From Termitomyces sp. T153 (lineage: Eukaryota; Basidiomycota; Agaricomycetes; Agaricales; Lyophyllaceae): a DNA stretch of 64,000 nt. The notes below the pieces were generated by a model that had not been told where the DNA came from, made no database searches, and saw nothing but the letters and a program-made list of their open reading frames with translations. Positions within the stretch are counted from its first letter, which is position 1. Each line of letters begins with the position of its first letter. The stretch is taken from contig JACKQL020000046.1 in assembly GCA_018296165.2 (NCBI GenBank), forward strand, positions 310,001 to 374,000, read 5' to 3'. Below are positions 34,601-45,011 of this stretch, one piece after another. The position numbers and the translations under genes were made by a program.

Positions 34601-35949
34601 CCTTCTTCATCCTCTAGATATGGTGCACCATGCTCAAGTATGTGTCTGGCATTCCATGTGTGAACATCTGATGCAAGGTGTGTCTGATAGGCTGATCTGT
34701 GGTTAAGGGAAGCCCCAGTTTGAGTGTGTCATATCTTTGCATACTACTGTCCAATTGGAAAGTGAGTTCTCATTGCAGTAGATTGACTTAGTACCTTGAA
34801 TGCTAATTGTTGTGTTCTCTGCATGGCAGCTAGGTGGTGTCAGACGTCATCACTGGGCAAGCCCCAGAATTATATGGATACTTCAGCCTCAACCTGTTGA
34901 GTTTGGCAAGTCAGAGTGGGAGGTCCACCCTCACCACAGTCTTATTCATAGCTGTATTGACAAGCACCCCAGGTGCCCCAGATTATGATGTAAGCCCAAC
35001 TGCAGTCAAGAGCAAATCATGCAAAAATAAATGAGTGGTCATGCTGGTATTCTCAATATAGTAGTGATGTTTCACAACTATCTCAATAATGATATATTGG
35101 TGCTATCCTAATGCAAGAAAAAGACCATCTATTGACTTGATACAAATTATACTGTGGGTTAGTATTCTGCTCAACCTGAGTGCAAAATTACCTCTTCTTC
35201 TAACCCATGTTCTTTTAGATATTTTGCCCATGAATTGTTTAGATGAGAAGAAGTTACAAATGAGAGTACATGCTAAGCAAATTGGGGATTGGTCTTCCAT
35301 GGATAAAAATCTGGAAGGCTTGTTCTATGAGGTTGGGCTGGCTTCCATACAACAAGTGTTGAGTGTAGAGTATATTCTAATCCCAAATTGAGCAAAATAA
35401 AAATGAGATCCTTGTTGCATGAAACTCTCCATGCAACTGCAAATTCATGTGGCTGATGTTCAAATGGCTCTGCAAAGGTGGCAAGTTGATCTGAAGTCAT
35501 TCAGAAGTGCATAAATGTTCACCTTGAGGAATTTATGCCCATCACACCTGCAGGAGGTGCAGGCCCATATCCTTGAAGGTGAACTTATGAGTGCCTGCCT
35601 GGACAATGCATTCACCCTTGACTTGGTTGGTAGATGCCTGATGCTGTTGATTGGACAAGATTTTTTGCCAGTTATGCAGATGTAATTATTTCGAACTTCT
35701 TCCTGCCTAATTGTGCAGTTGTGAGCTGGAGAAATAGAGAGAGATGCTTGCCCTTGATCAGGAGTGAGTGCTGGATTCCATGTCATTTGCTTGTTGCCAT
35801 CCATTCCTTTCATTCCTCCTTCAATATAAAATTGCCAAAATCATTAATGACTTTGATGGGGAGCCTAGATTTTGCTATTTGGCAGGCAAGTGAAAAGACT
35901 GAACTTGCCTCTATATCATTCTTTGCACCCTCCTCCCTAGTCTCCTTTT
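34601..35949. other. CpG-poor transposon debris
   Basis: No clear gene or LTR was recognised. The few frames (for example 35089-35391 plus, 35460-35813 minus) have no family signature. Only two CG dinucleotides were seen. The stretch ends sharply at the duplicated BAR fragment. Confidence 0.4.
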
Positions 35950-36297
35950 GGGATGTACACTCATGAAGACTGTCTTGGAGAATGTGCGCATGCACCTAAT
36001 GTAATGCACCCTTACCTACTCCCTTGTAGCCCGAACCAATCAAGAACCTCAACGAGCTCACCAAGGCCCAGCTTCTCTACTTTTCCAGCGCCGCAGAGGC
36101 CCTCTCCACCATCCAAGGCGAGATTGACGAGCTCAGCGTCGCTGCAGAGGGAGAGTACAGGTCCGTTCAGTCTCCATCCTTCTCCAATAACCCTCATTTA
36201 ACACCACCTAGAAAGTCTCGCGACCACTGAGGTGCCTCTCTAGTTGCAGTTGTTAGATTCATCGTGTATCAATACAACATATTTTCTCTTGCAGCTT
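35950..36297 (+). pseudogene. Duplicate of the 3' end of the BAR gene
   Basis: Starts at ctcatgaagactgtcttgg and ends at ...gcagctt, matching about 20738-21074. It carries the end of exon 4, the intron, exon 5 (KNLNELTKAQLLYFSSAAEA), the next intron, exon 6 and the 3' flank, all in the same order and strand. Differences are few (for example EGEYR for EGQYR). It has no promoter or N-terminus. CpG content returns to normal at its first base, unlike the debris to its left. Confidence 0.92.
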
Positions 36298-36559
36298 CTT
36301 CCTTCCAGGCACAGCCATCAGATGCAGGTCCTCGTATCTCTCGCAATGCTTTATCGCTTCCGCTATGATCTAAATAATAGGAGATGAGAGAAACTTGATA
36401 ATTCAAACACAGCAGCATACCAACACATGAACAATGTGCAAGTTTGAATAAGGCTTTTTCGTCTGATCCTGCCTTACTCTATCCCTTGATGTCCTCAACC
36501 TTCACTTCTTTAGGATAACCAACACCTGTTTCTTGAGAGTATGAACCCGTCGTTGCCCT

Positions 36560-37065
36560 CCGGATGTCTATCCTATACTATAGGCGTTCGATGCGCATAA
36601 GATCATAAGAATCTTTGTCCTCGTCGCTCTCAATTTCATCGTCGCTACCGTTGTTCTTGAACTTCGACATGTAATCAAACATTCTTGCTTCGTAGTAAGT
36701 TTTGATGATATTCCGGACCGTCAGGGGAGAGTTTGCTCCAAGGATAATGAATAGTGCCATCGAGGGCTACTGGCCTATTGTTAATGTAGTATGGGCAAGC
36801 TGGCATGAGGCCTAGTTGAATGCGCGATAAACGCCTGAAAAGTATTAAAAGGTAAAAGTTCAAGCAATGGCACAAGAGGACGATGTACGACTGCGAATGA
36901 TGTTAGGTCAGAGAAAGATAAGTAGAATGGAGTGCTTAGTAGACGTAATCTGTAAGGCCGTTGATGATCAGGAATATGTATGGTAGTACCTGGGACGAAT
37001 TGCCTTGAATTGTGAAGGAACAAAGTTGTGGCACGTCGCATCTTGCAACACCCATCAGATGCCAT
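36560..37065 (-). pseudogene. Unknown acidic protein, array copy 1 (damaged)
   Basis: Starts MASDGCCKMRRATTLFLHN like copy 2 and continues HIPDHQRPYRLRLLSTPFYL. An 8-bp deletion relative to copy 2 (after CATCG, near 36874) shifts the frame, so the conserved RRLSRIQLGLMPACPYYINN and the acidic tail (SDDEIESDEDKDSYDLMRIE) fall in other frames. The deletion also removes a possible splice donor present in copy 2. No family recognised. Confidence 0.5.
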
Positions 37066-37549
37066 CAGGCGGTCTTGTTATTACAGTTGGTTCGGTCAAG
37101 AGCGGATCCCTCAGACACAGCTTCTTAGTCGGAGGAACACATCTTATTGTGATCGTAGCTAAGTCACTGTAGCTGTGTCCGACTTGACTTGATGTGATTG
37201 GCGGTGGGAGTCACAGAAGGTTTTGCAGAAACGATGCGTTCGAAAGCGGTACTTCGGAGGCATTCGTTGCTCGTTCGTGATCGGTGGAAACATCGTTGTA
37301 TTCGGTTATGTGAGCAATTACTATTACAATTAGCCTGCGGTCATTTATATAAGATGGCTTTCGGACTGGTCTACTCATATAGTAACAATGAAAAGTTTTC
37401 CATGGTAAGCAAGAAACGAGAGAAACGCAAGTAATTTGTCTTCTTGCTTCCAGCCCCAGCCATCGGGTACAGGTCCTCGTATGTCCTTGCGATGCTTTAT
37501 CGCTTCATTTATGAGCTAAACAATAGTGTGAGACAAACTTGGCAACTCT

Positions 37550-38227
37550 TCACGACAGTATACCAACCCATGAAAAACTAGCCAGGCTAAGCAACCCTTG
37601 TTCGTCTGATCCTGCCCATCTCTTGATCTCTTTGACATCCACTTCTTTAGAGTAATCAATGCCTGTTATTTGAGAGTATGAACGTGTCGTTGCCCTCCGA
37701 ATGTCTACCCTATACTGCAGGCGTTCGATGCGCATAAGATCATAAGAATCTCTGTCTTCGTCGCTATCAATTTCATCGTTGCTATCAATGTCATCGTCAC
37801 TATTGTTGTTCTTGTACTTGTACTTGTAATCCAGCATTCTTGTTTGGTAGTAAGTTTGAATGACATTCCGGACCATCGAGGAGAGTCTGCTCTGAGCATA
37901 ATGAATAGTACCATCGAGGGCTACTGGCCTATTGTCGATGTAGTATGGGTAAGCTGGCATGAGGCCTAGTTGAATGCGCGATAAACGCCTGACAAACATT
38001 AAAGGTAAAAGTTCAAGCAATGGCACAAGAGGACTCACAAAGCGATGTACGACTGCGAATGATGTTAGGTCAGAGAAAGATAAGTAGAATGGAGTGCTTA
38101 GTAGACGTAATCTGTAAGGCCGTTGATGATCAGGAATATGTATGGTAGTACCTGAGGCGAATTGCCTTGAATTGTGAAGGTACAAAGTTGTGGCACGTAG
38201 CATCTTGCAACACCTATCAGATGCCAT
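37550..38227 (-). CDS. Unknown acidic protein, array copy 2
   Basis: A single 225-residue frame from ATG 38227. I do not recognise it. The N-terminal part reads MASDRCCKMLRATTLYLHN and HIPDHQRPYRLRLLSTPFYL. The middle is Leu/Tyr-rich (RRLSRIQLGLMPAYPYYIDN). A low-complexity acidic run (NNNSDDDIDSNDEIDSDEDR) follows, then a basic end (RIERLQYRVDIRRATTRSYS). A 50-bp GTGAGT...GTCAG stretch inside it could be an intron, but removing it shifts the frame, so I keep the unspliced reading. Could be a lineage-specific orphan gene. Confidence 0.4.
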   Translation of the reverse strand: MASDRCCKMLRATTLYLHNSRQFASGTTIHIPDHQRPYRLRLLSTPFYLSFSDLTSFAVVHRFVSPLVPLLELLPLMFVRRLSRIQLGLMPAYPYYIDNRPVALDGTIHYAQSRLSSMVRNVIQTYYQTRMLDYKYKYKNNNSDDDIDSNDEIDSDEDRDSYDLMRIERLQYRVDIRRATTRSYSQITGIDYSKEVDVKEIKRWAGSDEQGLLSLASFSWVGILS

Positions 38228-38730
38228 CAGGCGGTCTTGTTATTACAGTTGGTTCGGTCAAGAGCGGATCCCTCAGACACAGCTTCTTAGTCGGAGGAAC
38301 ACATCTTGTTATGATCGTAGCTAAGTCACTGTAGCTGTGTCCGACTTGATGTGATTGGCGGTGGGAGTTACAGAAGGTTTTGCAGAAACGATGCGTTCGA
38401 AAGCGGTACTTCGGAGGCATTCGTTGCTTGATCGTGATCGGTGGAAACATCGTTGTATGATTCGCTCCTGTGTTCGGCTATGTGAGCAATTACTGTTCCA
38501 ATTAGCCTGGGGTCATTTATATAAGGATGGCTTTCGGACCGGTCTACTCATATAGTAACAATGAAAAGTTTTCCATGGCGAGCAAGAAACAAGAGAAACT
38601 TCCAGCCCCAGCCATCAGGTACAGGTCCTCGTATGTCCTTGCGATGCTTTATCGCTTCATTTATGATCTAAACAATAGTGTGAGACAAACTTGACGACTC
38701 TTCACGACAGTCTAGCCAGGCTAAGTAACC

Positions 38731-39265
38731 GAGATACTCAGATCAACAAGAACGTAGACGTATCCTAAGCAGATCCAGCCTCGGAGCCGGTGAATGCGCA
38801 GCTCTCAATGCGAGAAGATGCCATATGTTTTGTTGGTCTGCCAATAATCCGCGGGTTTCCAGCGTCTAGGCATCTTCCGCTCGGGCGCAGAGCACACTGA
38901 AGGGAAGATTCTATTCTAGCTTCAGGACTTACTTACTGCTTAGCAACATTTCTGCCTGGACTCGAGCCGCTCGTGGCATGACGGTCGATCTCTATCTCTC
39001 TGCGCACTTGTTGGGTGGGCAGCGCCAAGGCACAGGACTCGAGCTTCGTAGATGCGGAGGTGGTTGAAGAGATGGTTGGGGACTACGATGAGTGTCCTAC
39101 GTTGAAAGTTGGTCCGTACTGCAGAATTGATATACTCGATATGTTCTTTGTCATTTTTCGTTTGTCTTTCGAGTTGAATGGATGCAGGAAATGAGTCCAC
39201 TGGAACAGCGGTATCATGTGTTGCGTTGCGTGCAGTATTAGAATTATCGTGTAGTATACTATGCT
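38731..39265. other. Gap, nothing recognised
   Basis: It contains one minus-strand 86-codon frame (38940-39200, MDSFPASIQLERQTKNDKEH) without family resemblance. Confidence 0.4.
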
Positions 39266-40746
39266 CTACGTCCAGACCCTTTTCTTCCCAGCCTCAACAC
39301 CTTTGTACCCCCAACAAAGAAAATACGACCCCACCTCGCCATCTCGATCGCTCCATGCGCCACGGGGCCTTATATACTTGACCATTTGAAAATGAGGGGC
39401 GAGCACGGAGGTTCGGAAGCGGGCGAGGAGAGGGTGGGCGACGTGGCGCAGTCTGGCGGGGGTCAGCGCATCCCTCGAAAGCGAAATGAAGGCACTCACA
39501 ATAACACGCCGGCGCCCTTGCGCCCGACCTGGTCTTCTGTCCTCAGTCGTACACTCACAGCATTCCATACGCGCCTGCACATTTCGAGACTCGCGCTGGC
39601 GTTGACCATGTGACAGCCGGTGTTGCTGGCTACGACGTCGCATAGCACGACGTCGACGGTTTGAACTGGACCCCGCGGGGCGCGGGTGCCCGGGCGTTGG
39701 CTCCGGGGTATTTTGACGGAGGGGGAGGTGTAGACGAAGTCGGGGAGTGTGGGACTGGCGAGGGCGGTGTCGATGAGGGAGAGGGTGAGTGGGGAGGTTA
39801 TGCAGCCTTGGATGCGCTGGATGGTCGGGAGGAAGGGGAGAGGGGAGGTGTCTATGGCGATGATCTTGGGCGGGGATGGGCGGGAGGGGTGAAGGCCAAA
39901 GTCGTGGAGGTTGTCGTACGGGGTGGTTGATGGGGGTGCACTCACGGCAGAGACGGGGTTGAGAGCGATCTTGTACCCGGCAAAGAGGCTCCATGAACCA
40001 CTGCCGGCGCCGATGTCGAGAACGGTGCGCACGTCGGGGTGTGAGAGGAAGTGGCGGTATCTGGCGTGGATGGCATTCAGTATGAGCGTGGGGCTGAGCG
40101 GCGTGGGGACCTCTGTGGCGCGTGGCTCAGGCTGCTTGACAACATATTCAAGGTCCTCGCGTGGCCGCGTGCGTTCGTCTGGTATGCTCCTCACCTTCCT
40201 CGTGGGCTTCTCGGACTCGAACTCGAGCTCGAAACGGTCATAATGGGGCGGGGGAATGCGAGGCTTGTTTTTGTTGCGGGGGTCGCGTGCTCCGCGCGCC
40301 AGGCGGCGTGTAGAGAAGACACTGCTGAATTCGACGAGGGAGGAGAGTGCTGTGCGGAGCGGCGGGGGAGGAGAGGCGGGGGAGGCGGAAGACGATGAGG
40401 GCGGGGAAGACGACGACGACGAGGGCGACGAAGAGGACGAAGACGACGACGAGGGATCGTTGAATAAACGGCGGAATGTCTCGAATGCGCTGTCGTCGCT
40501 GAATCGCGCGGGTGAAGTCAACGCTTCGTCCGACTTTAGGCGTTCTTTGTAATACAAATCTTCATCTTTCTGTTTCTGTTTTTGTTCTTTCCGCGTCGTC
40601 AATTTCGAGGGCGCTCTTTTTAGAAATCGCAATGGCAGTGAGCGGACGGCAGCTTCATCTTTTGGTTTCTGTTTCTGTTTTTTCCGCTTGGAGACAGAGG
40701 CCGCTCTCTTTGGCAGTGAGCGGATGGCAGTTGCGCGGAAGATCAT
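39266..40746 (-). CDS. FtsJ-like SAM methyltransferase domain protein
   Basis: A 477-residue protein from two exons (39500-40746, 39266-39452, 47-bp intron). The N-terminal 200 residues are basic then low-complexity Ser/Pro. The second half is an RrmJ/FtsJ-type methyltransferase: RTVLDIGAGSGSWSLFAGYK (SAM loop), KIIAIDTSPLPFLP, VDVVLCDVVASNTGCHMVNA (Asp), then HFQMVKYIRPRG (Lys) and DGEVGSYFLCWGYKG (Glu). Three of the four K-D-K-E residues are visible; the first Lys before the SAM loop is not obvious (LILNAIHARYRHFL stands there). RNA 2'-O-methylation is expected but the substrate is unknown. It differs clearly from MRM2 in this window. Start codon is 35 bp from that of the TFIIIC gene. Confidence 0.75.
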
Positions 40747-40781
40747 GCTTTTTGTGACCCCGCGTGACCACTCCTCCCACC
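40747..40781. promoter_or_regulatory. 35-bp divergent spacer
   Basis: It lies between ATG 40746 (minus) and ATG 40782 (plus). There is no room for two separate core promoters, so transcripts probably overlap at their 5' ends or one start is internal. Confidence 0.5.
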
Positions 40782-41541
40782 ATGTCCTTGTGCCCCGGAT
40801 ACAAGCACGTTCAGACGTTTGGTCCCGACGACGACTATCAAGATGAAGAGGTCGCCTATGTCACTCTTGACCTCGGCAGCATCGAGCCCACCCTCGTTCC
40901 AAGCTCCTCAACGTACCGTCTCATCGTGCGTTTGTCGCAGTACTGGTCGTTTCAGAGGCTGATAGCGTTGTGATGAAGGGTCTAGACACACCAACCCCGT
41001 TTTTGCAACTTTCCGGCACGATCCTAAAAGGGAGACACGAGTCTCTGTTGGGTACTGAGCTTATTTTCACCGACGGCAAAGGTACGTCGTTCCGTATTCT
41101 CTCTCCTCAATTCCACTCACTTAAGCGCTAGACCCACACGACCCTTCAAAAAAATCGATAACACACACTGCGAACACTTCCCAGCGCATCTGCTTCCGCG
41201 AAGTCCGTCTCCACCCCAAGGGCACGCTTCCCAAAGGCAAAACAGCTGCTAAAGACTCCCCGGCGCTTGAGGGCTGGGTTGTTGAGGCCGAGGCCGCGTC
41301 GCATATGGTTGATCGTGTGACGGGGAAGAGTGCACCGAGAGCGAGGGCTCCGAGGCGCAGTGCCCCGCGCGCGAGGGCCGATGAAGAGGTCCCGGGAGAG
41401 CCGTCGATGAAGAGGACGACGCGCGCGAGAAAGGCGAAGGGAAAGGGAAAGGCGAAAGCGAATGTCGACGAGGAGGAGGGAGAGGCGGAGATGCAGGTAG
41501 ACGTGGATGAGGACGATTCGATGGATGTCTATGAGCCTTGA
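40782..41541 (+). CDS. TFIIIC small subunit, triple-barrel domain
   Basis: A 218-residue protein from three exons (40782-40925, 40979-41081, 41132-41541; 657 nt). The core matches the TFIIIC subunit 6 (Tfc7/TFIIIC35) triple-barrel fold, which holds the assembly of the factor that recruits RNA polymerase III to tRNA genes: EEVAYVTLDLGSIEPTLVPS, then GLDTPTPFLQLSGTILKGRH and SLLGTELIF. The tail is basic then acidic (RTTRARKAKGKGKAKANVDE, DEDDSMDVYEP). An inverted, decayed copy of the last exon lies at 48055-48385. Confidence 0.85.
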
Positions 41542-41689
41542 TCGAGGTGCTTGACCTCGCCACCCGCTGAGGGTCTCGCCCGTCTTTTCAGCGCCTTGAT
41601 ACTGGGGAGGTAGGTGCGTCTTTTCTTGTTCTGACACTGTCAAGTGCCTTGCTAATCCATCAAGGCACCCAAAGACCGCGCTCATGCCC

Positions 41690-43532
41690 GATATCATCAT
41701 TCAATATTGGACTCGTGCGCGCAAGCTATCTAGATCTCGTACTTGCACAAGTTATTTCTTGCGCCCTTGTCGTCGACTACATCCAATATATAGCCGAGAT
41801 GGCAGTTTACGATACTTTCCTGCAGAATCTCTTCATGTCAATTTTTCAGGTATGGACCAGCTTGATTGCAACATACGGACACTTTTGAGGCTCACCAATA
41901 GCGATTGCAAGGAACCTCTTTGACAATCTTCGAATCGTCAATCAAGTCTTTCCCTGTCACTATCTGGATCGATGGTGTACCAAGTGAGAGTCAGTTGAGC
42001 GCAACGCCCACAGTCAATTCCCTCTATCAGTCCCCAACTCTGCCTGACGCTTTGCACAATATGACGATGTGGACGGAGGATCTTACGCATGATTATGTTG
42101 TCGTGACAGTGCGAAAAGACACTTCATTGCTCGGACAGCGTTTGGTCATCGACGACAGTGATTCCTCCGTTCACTTCAGGGGTGCTTGGCAACTCAATAA
42201 GAGCATCCTAGCTAGTCCTAATAACACTGTTGTTCGTCATCCCCATAAAATCGCAACTCATCAAACCGACTCACGCCAGGCATCAGCTACTTTTCGCTTT
42301 ACTGGTTTGTACTCTATTGAATTTGATTGATTAATTGACTGATCGCAAGGCGTCCCAAGGAACATCAGTGTCCGTATTCGGTGTCAGCCTTGTTGGACCG
42401 GAGAAGCTCGCAAACGAATGCATAGTATACGGTGTTGAAATGGAGAATCGCACGGACGGATTCTGACGGCCGGTCTCTTGCCTACATTACTTCATCTAGT
42501 ATTTACTACTCGGATCTCGTTCGACCGACTGTCCCCGTCCCAAACTTTCTCTGCTTTAGCAGAGACAACCCTTCTCCGACTGACCATACACTCAAAATAA
42601 CAGTCTTAGAAGCTCATAATGCGACCTTTATCATATGGTCTATACCCCATCCTTGGCCTCATTCGCCGATAAAGGTTCTGGGACACAGCGACCTTTTAGC
42701 TCTCAAGTCAAGGTAGCAAGTACAGTTATTGCGCCACAGATCACCATTACATCGCCACCTGGCACCCGTCCTGACATATCTCACGCGACACTTTTGGCGA
42801 CCGTCATTGCGTCCCTTTTCGCTGAGTTATCATCGTTATTCTCTTGATACTGCGCAGGAAAAGGCTGCTTTTTTGGTCTTCCAGACAAAACCCCGACACC
42901 AGTGAGTATGATAGTCATGACCGTCGACTCAGAAGAAGCATAGTTCTGAGTCAATTGTTTCCAGCTTCCCTCATCCCCAGACGCAAGACCGCTCTCAGTT
43001 GCGAGTGTACCATAAATCCAGCACCCTCAACGGACAAAACGTCCAAACCCCTAATAATTATCTACCGCTAATTGGGAGACCCTCTACTTCAACTGATGGG
43101 GTTATGCAAATGATTTTCACACACAAATCCTGGTGTGCACGGCTTTGGCGGAACGCAGAGCCCGGAACACGTATGTGTAGTCTTCTGACTTGGGATTCAC
43201 GTAATCTGAACTTGAGAACAGTACACGCCTGTCCATTCAACGTGAATACCTCAAGTTCCAGTAGTCAAATCGTTCAACGGAAACCTTCGTTACCGCTCCG
43301 AGGGGCCTCCTTGCATATTGAACAACGTCAGGCCTCTCGATACAGTGCAAACGATACTATTGTGGGTGATTTGCGAATTCAAGAGCTGGAAGAAATGGTA
43401 TTTTCTCTTCAGCGAGGGATTGAACAAATACGTCAGGCTGTATATAAAGCACAGGACGGGGCGCTTGTGCGGCAAATGGTTATAAACCACAGTGGAATGC
43501 TAGATGAGCGTGACCAATGGGGATCATGTTAG
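41690..43532 (+). pseudogene. Decayed single-pass membrane protein gene
   Basis: Resembles a large basidiomycete family of surface proteins with repeated beta-sandwich-like modules, one transmembrane helix and a cytoplasmic tail. Pieces: VVDYIQYIAEMAVYD, GTSLTIFESSIKSFPVTIWI, NSLYQSPTLPDALHNMTM, RLVIDDSDSSVHFRGAWQ, then after an intron-like gap GTSVSVFGVSLVG. Later pieces are DHTLKITVLEAHNATF and the helix with basic stop, VIIVILLILRRKRLLFW. No ATG opens the first piece, a TGA breaks the second module at about 42464, and the frame must shift near 42630 and 42815. The tail ends with a coiled segment (RIQELEEMVFSLQRGIEQIR). I judge it broken, but unusual splicing could explain part. Confidence 0.5.
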
Positions 43533-43694
43533 TGTGACGATGTCGACTACGGTAGCTTGATGGATACGCACCATCGCCACGCAGGGCGAAGTGGTTTTGG
43601 GACTTGATTATACAAACATGATCTATTACGTAAGAGTGACTGCCCGAAAAACATTTCTTGGGCGACTGGTCCCCACTAAGACCACTTCAGCAGG

Positions 43695-44397
43695 ATGGTC
43701 TCTCGTCTGGCCCATTCCTCCCTCCCTTTCCTGAGACTCACGCGTAATTTTGCTACAAAAGCAGAAGCTAGACCATCACGGTTACTCCTTGGAAGATATA
43801 CAGACACCGTCCCCGTTGATCTCGCGCGTGTTCAGTCGGGATCGAATGTTAAGCTACGAGACTATGAAACGCAAAAGGAACTAAAGAGGTTTAGCTATGA
43901 TTTAAAATTACAGAAGGGGATAGTAGTTCCAGCGGATGGACCCGAATTCATTGGTGCGTTGTCTATCCTTAAACTAGCACTTGTAAATGGACAGGTATTG
44001 CAGGACCTAATGGCTGCTCGTTACGCCCACCTTTTTCGCCCACTTTCCAAGAGGTTGTCAGAAACTTCCGTGGAGCGAATATCATTATTTCTGTGATTCC
44101 TAGAGGTGCGTTAGCTGTTAGCCGCATTTCTTTCTTCAATGAACTCATACTTTCCTGATTAAGGAACAATATTGCTCCCCACCCTCCAAATCCTCCATGA
44201 GCACTCAGATCATTACTCGTTGCAATGCACAAAACCTATGACTCTAGATGGTGCGTCGTAAAGTGCTAATGCCAGACCACAGCATAACACCCGACACAGA
44301 GCTCAATGATGAGCTGACGGCATTCATTACTAGCAATGCAAGGACTATGGACAAGGAGCAGTTTGATCAAGAGTATCCCTTCTCGTTAGACTTCTAA
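43695..44397 (+). CDS. Tse2-like ADP-ribosyltransferase domain protein
   Basis: A 181-residue protein from four exons (43695-43953, 44004-44105, 44164-44250, 44300-44397; 546 nt in frame). The C-terminal half resembles the fungal Tse2-type ADP-ribosyltransferase domain, named after a bacterial type VI toxin: a GPNG-x-SLRPP block, VVRNFRGANIII, LQILHEHSDHYSLQ and a final ELNDELTAFI helix. The N-terminal 25 residues are basic and hydroxylated (HSSLPFLRLTRNFATKAEAR), like a mitochondrial presequence or leftover signal. In bacteria the family is toxic to its host cell; in basidiomycetes many copies exist with unknown roles. I cannot tell whether it is active. The gene reads intact with no partner immunity gene visible. 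Confidence 0.6.
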
Positions 44398-45011
44398 TAC
44401 CTGATTGAAGATCTACTGACGTTGTCGGATGGGATATCTCAAGTACTTTTAATATGACCTAATAAACCGTCTGTTATGAAACATTCGATTGAGTGTAAAA
44501 ACAATGGGAGATTGATTTAGCCGCATATAAACCCGGTAAGGTGAATAGTCAGTCATAAAAAGCGCATGGTAACTTGTCTACTTCACTATTTGGTCAAGTT
44601 CCGACAAAGTGAGCCTTCGTTTGGCCGACTAACCAAATCCCATGATTGGAACACATGCCGACCTAAGTAACTACGTGCGCTGCCTGATCCACAGCAGCGA
44701 ACACCATTGGGTGGTATTGGGAACCTTCGACCGTACCATCAAATCCTGTGATCTAACGCGTGAAGGTCAAGTTGATCCGTTCGTTACGTCCAATCTTCCA
44801 TAGCAAGATCTACTCCATAGCTACTATTTCATTTGGTCATGATTGCTTCTGGATCTCCAGAACGTGTGAGGGATCTATGAATATTGGTAAAACTGACATT
44901 ATTGTTGTCGGAGGGTGCAAAGTACCTGGTCTGGTGACTGCAGATGGGGCGCGTTTCGCGATCGTTATCAGCCTAACCTGACCGCGTCAGCATCCGAACG
45001 GTCATTGTCTA
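44398..45011. other. Intergenic, nothing recognised
   Basis: Contains a 73-codon frame at 44760-44981 without family signs. Confidence 0.4.

Larger units (their letters stand above)
36300..38730. repeat. Tandem array of a 1.15-kb unit (two full, one partial)
   Basis: The marker caggtcctcgtat falls at 36325, 37470 and 38622, giving spacings of 1145 and 1152 bp. Units 1 and 2 include a minus-strand gene and its promoter side; unit 3 stops near 38730. Units 1 and 2 are closely similar with small indels. Confidence 0.88.
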
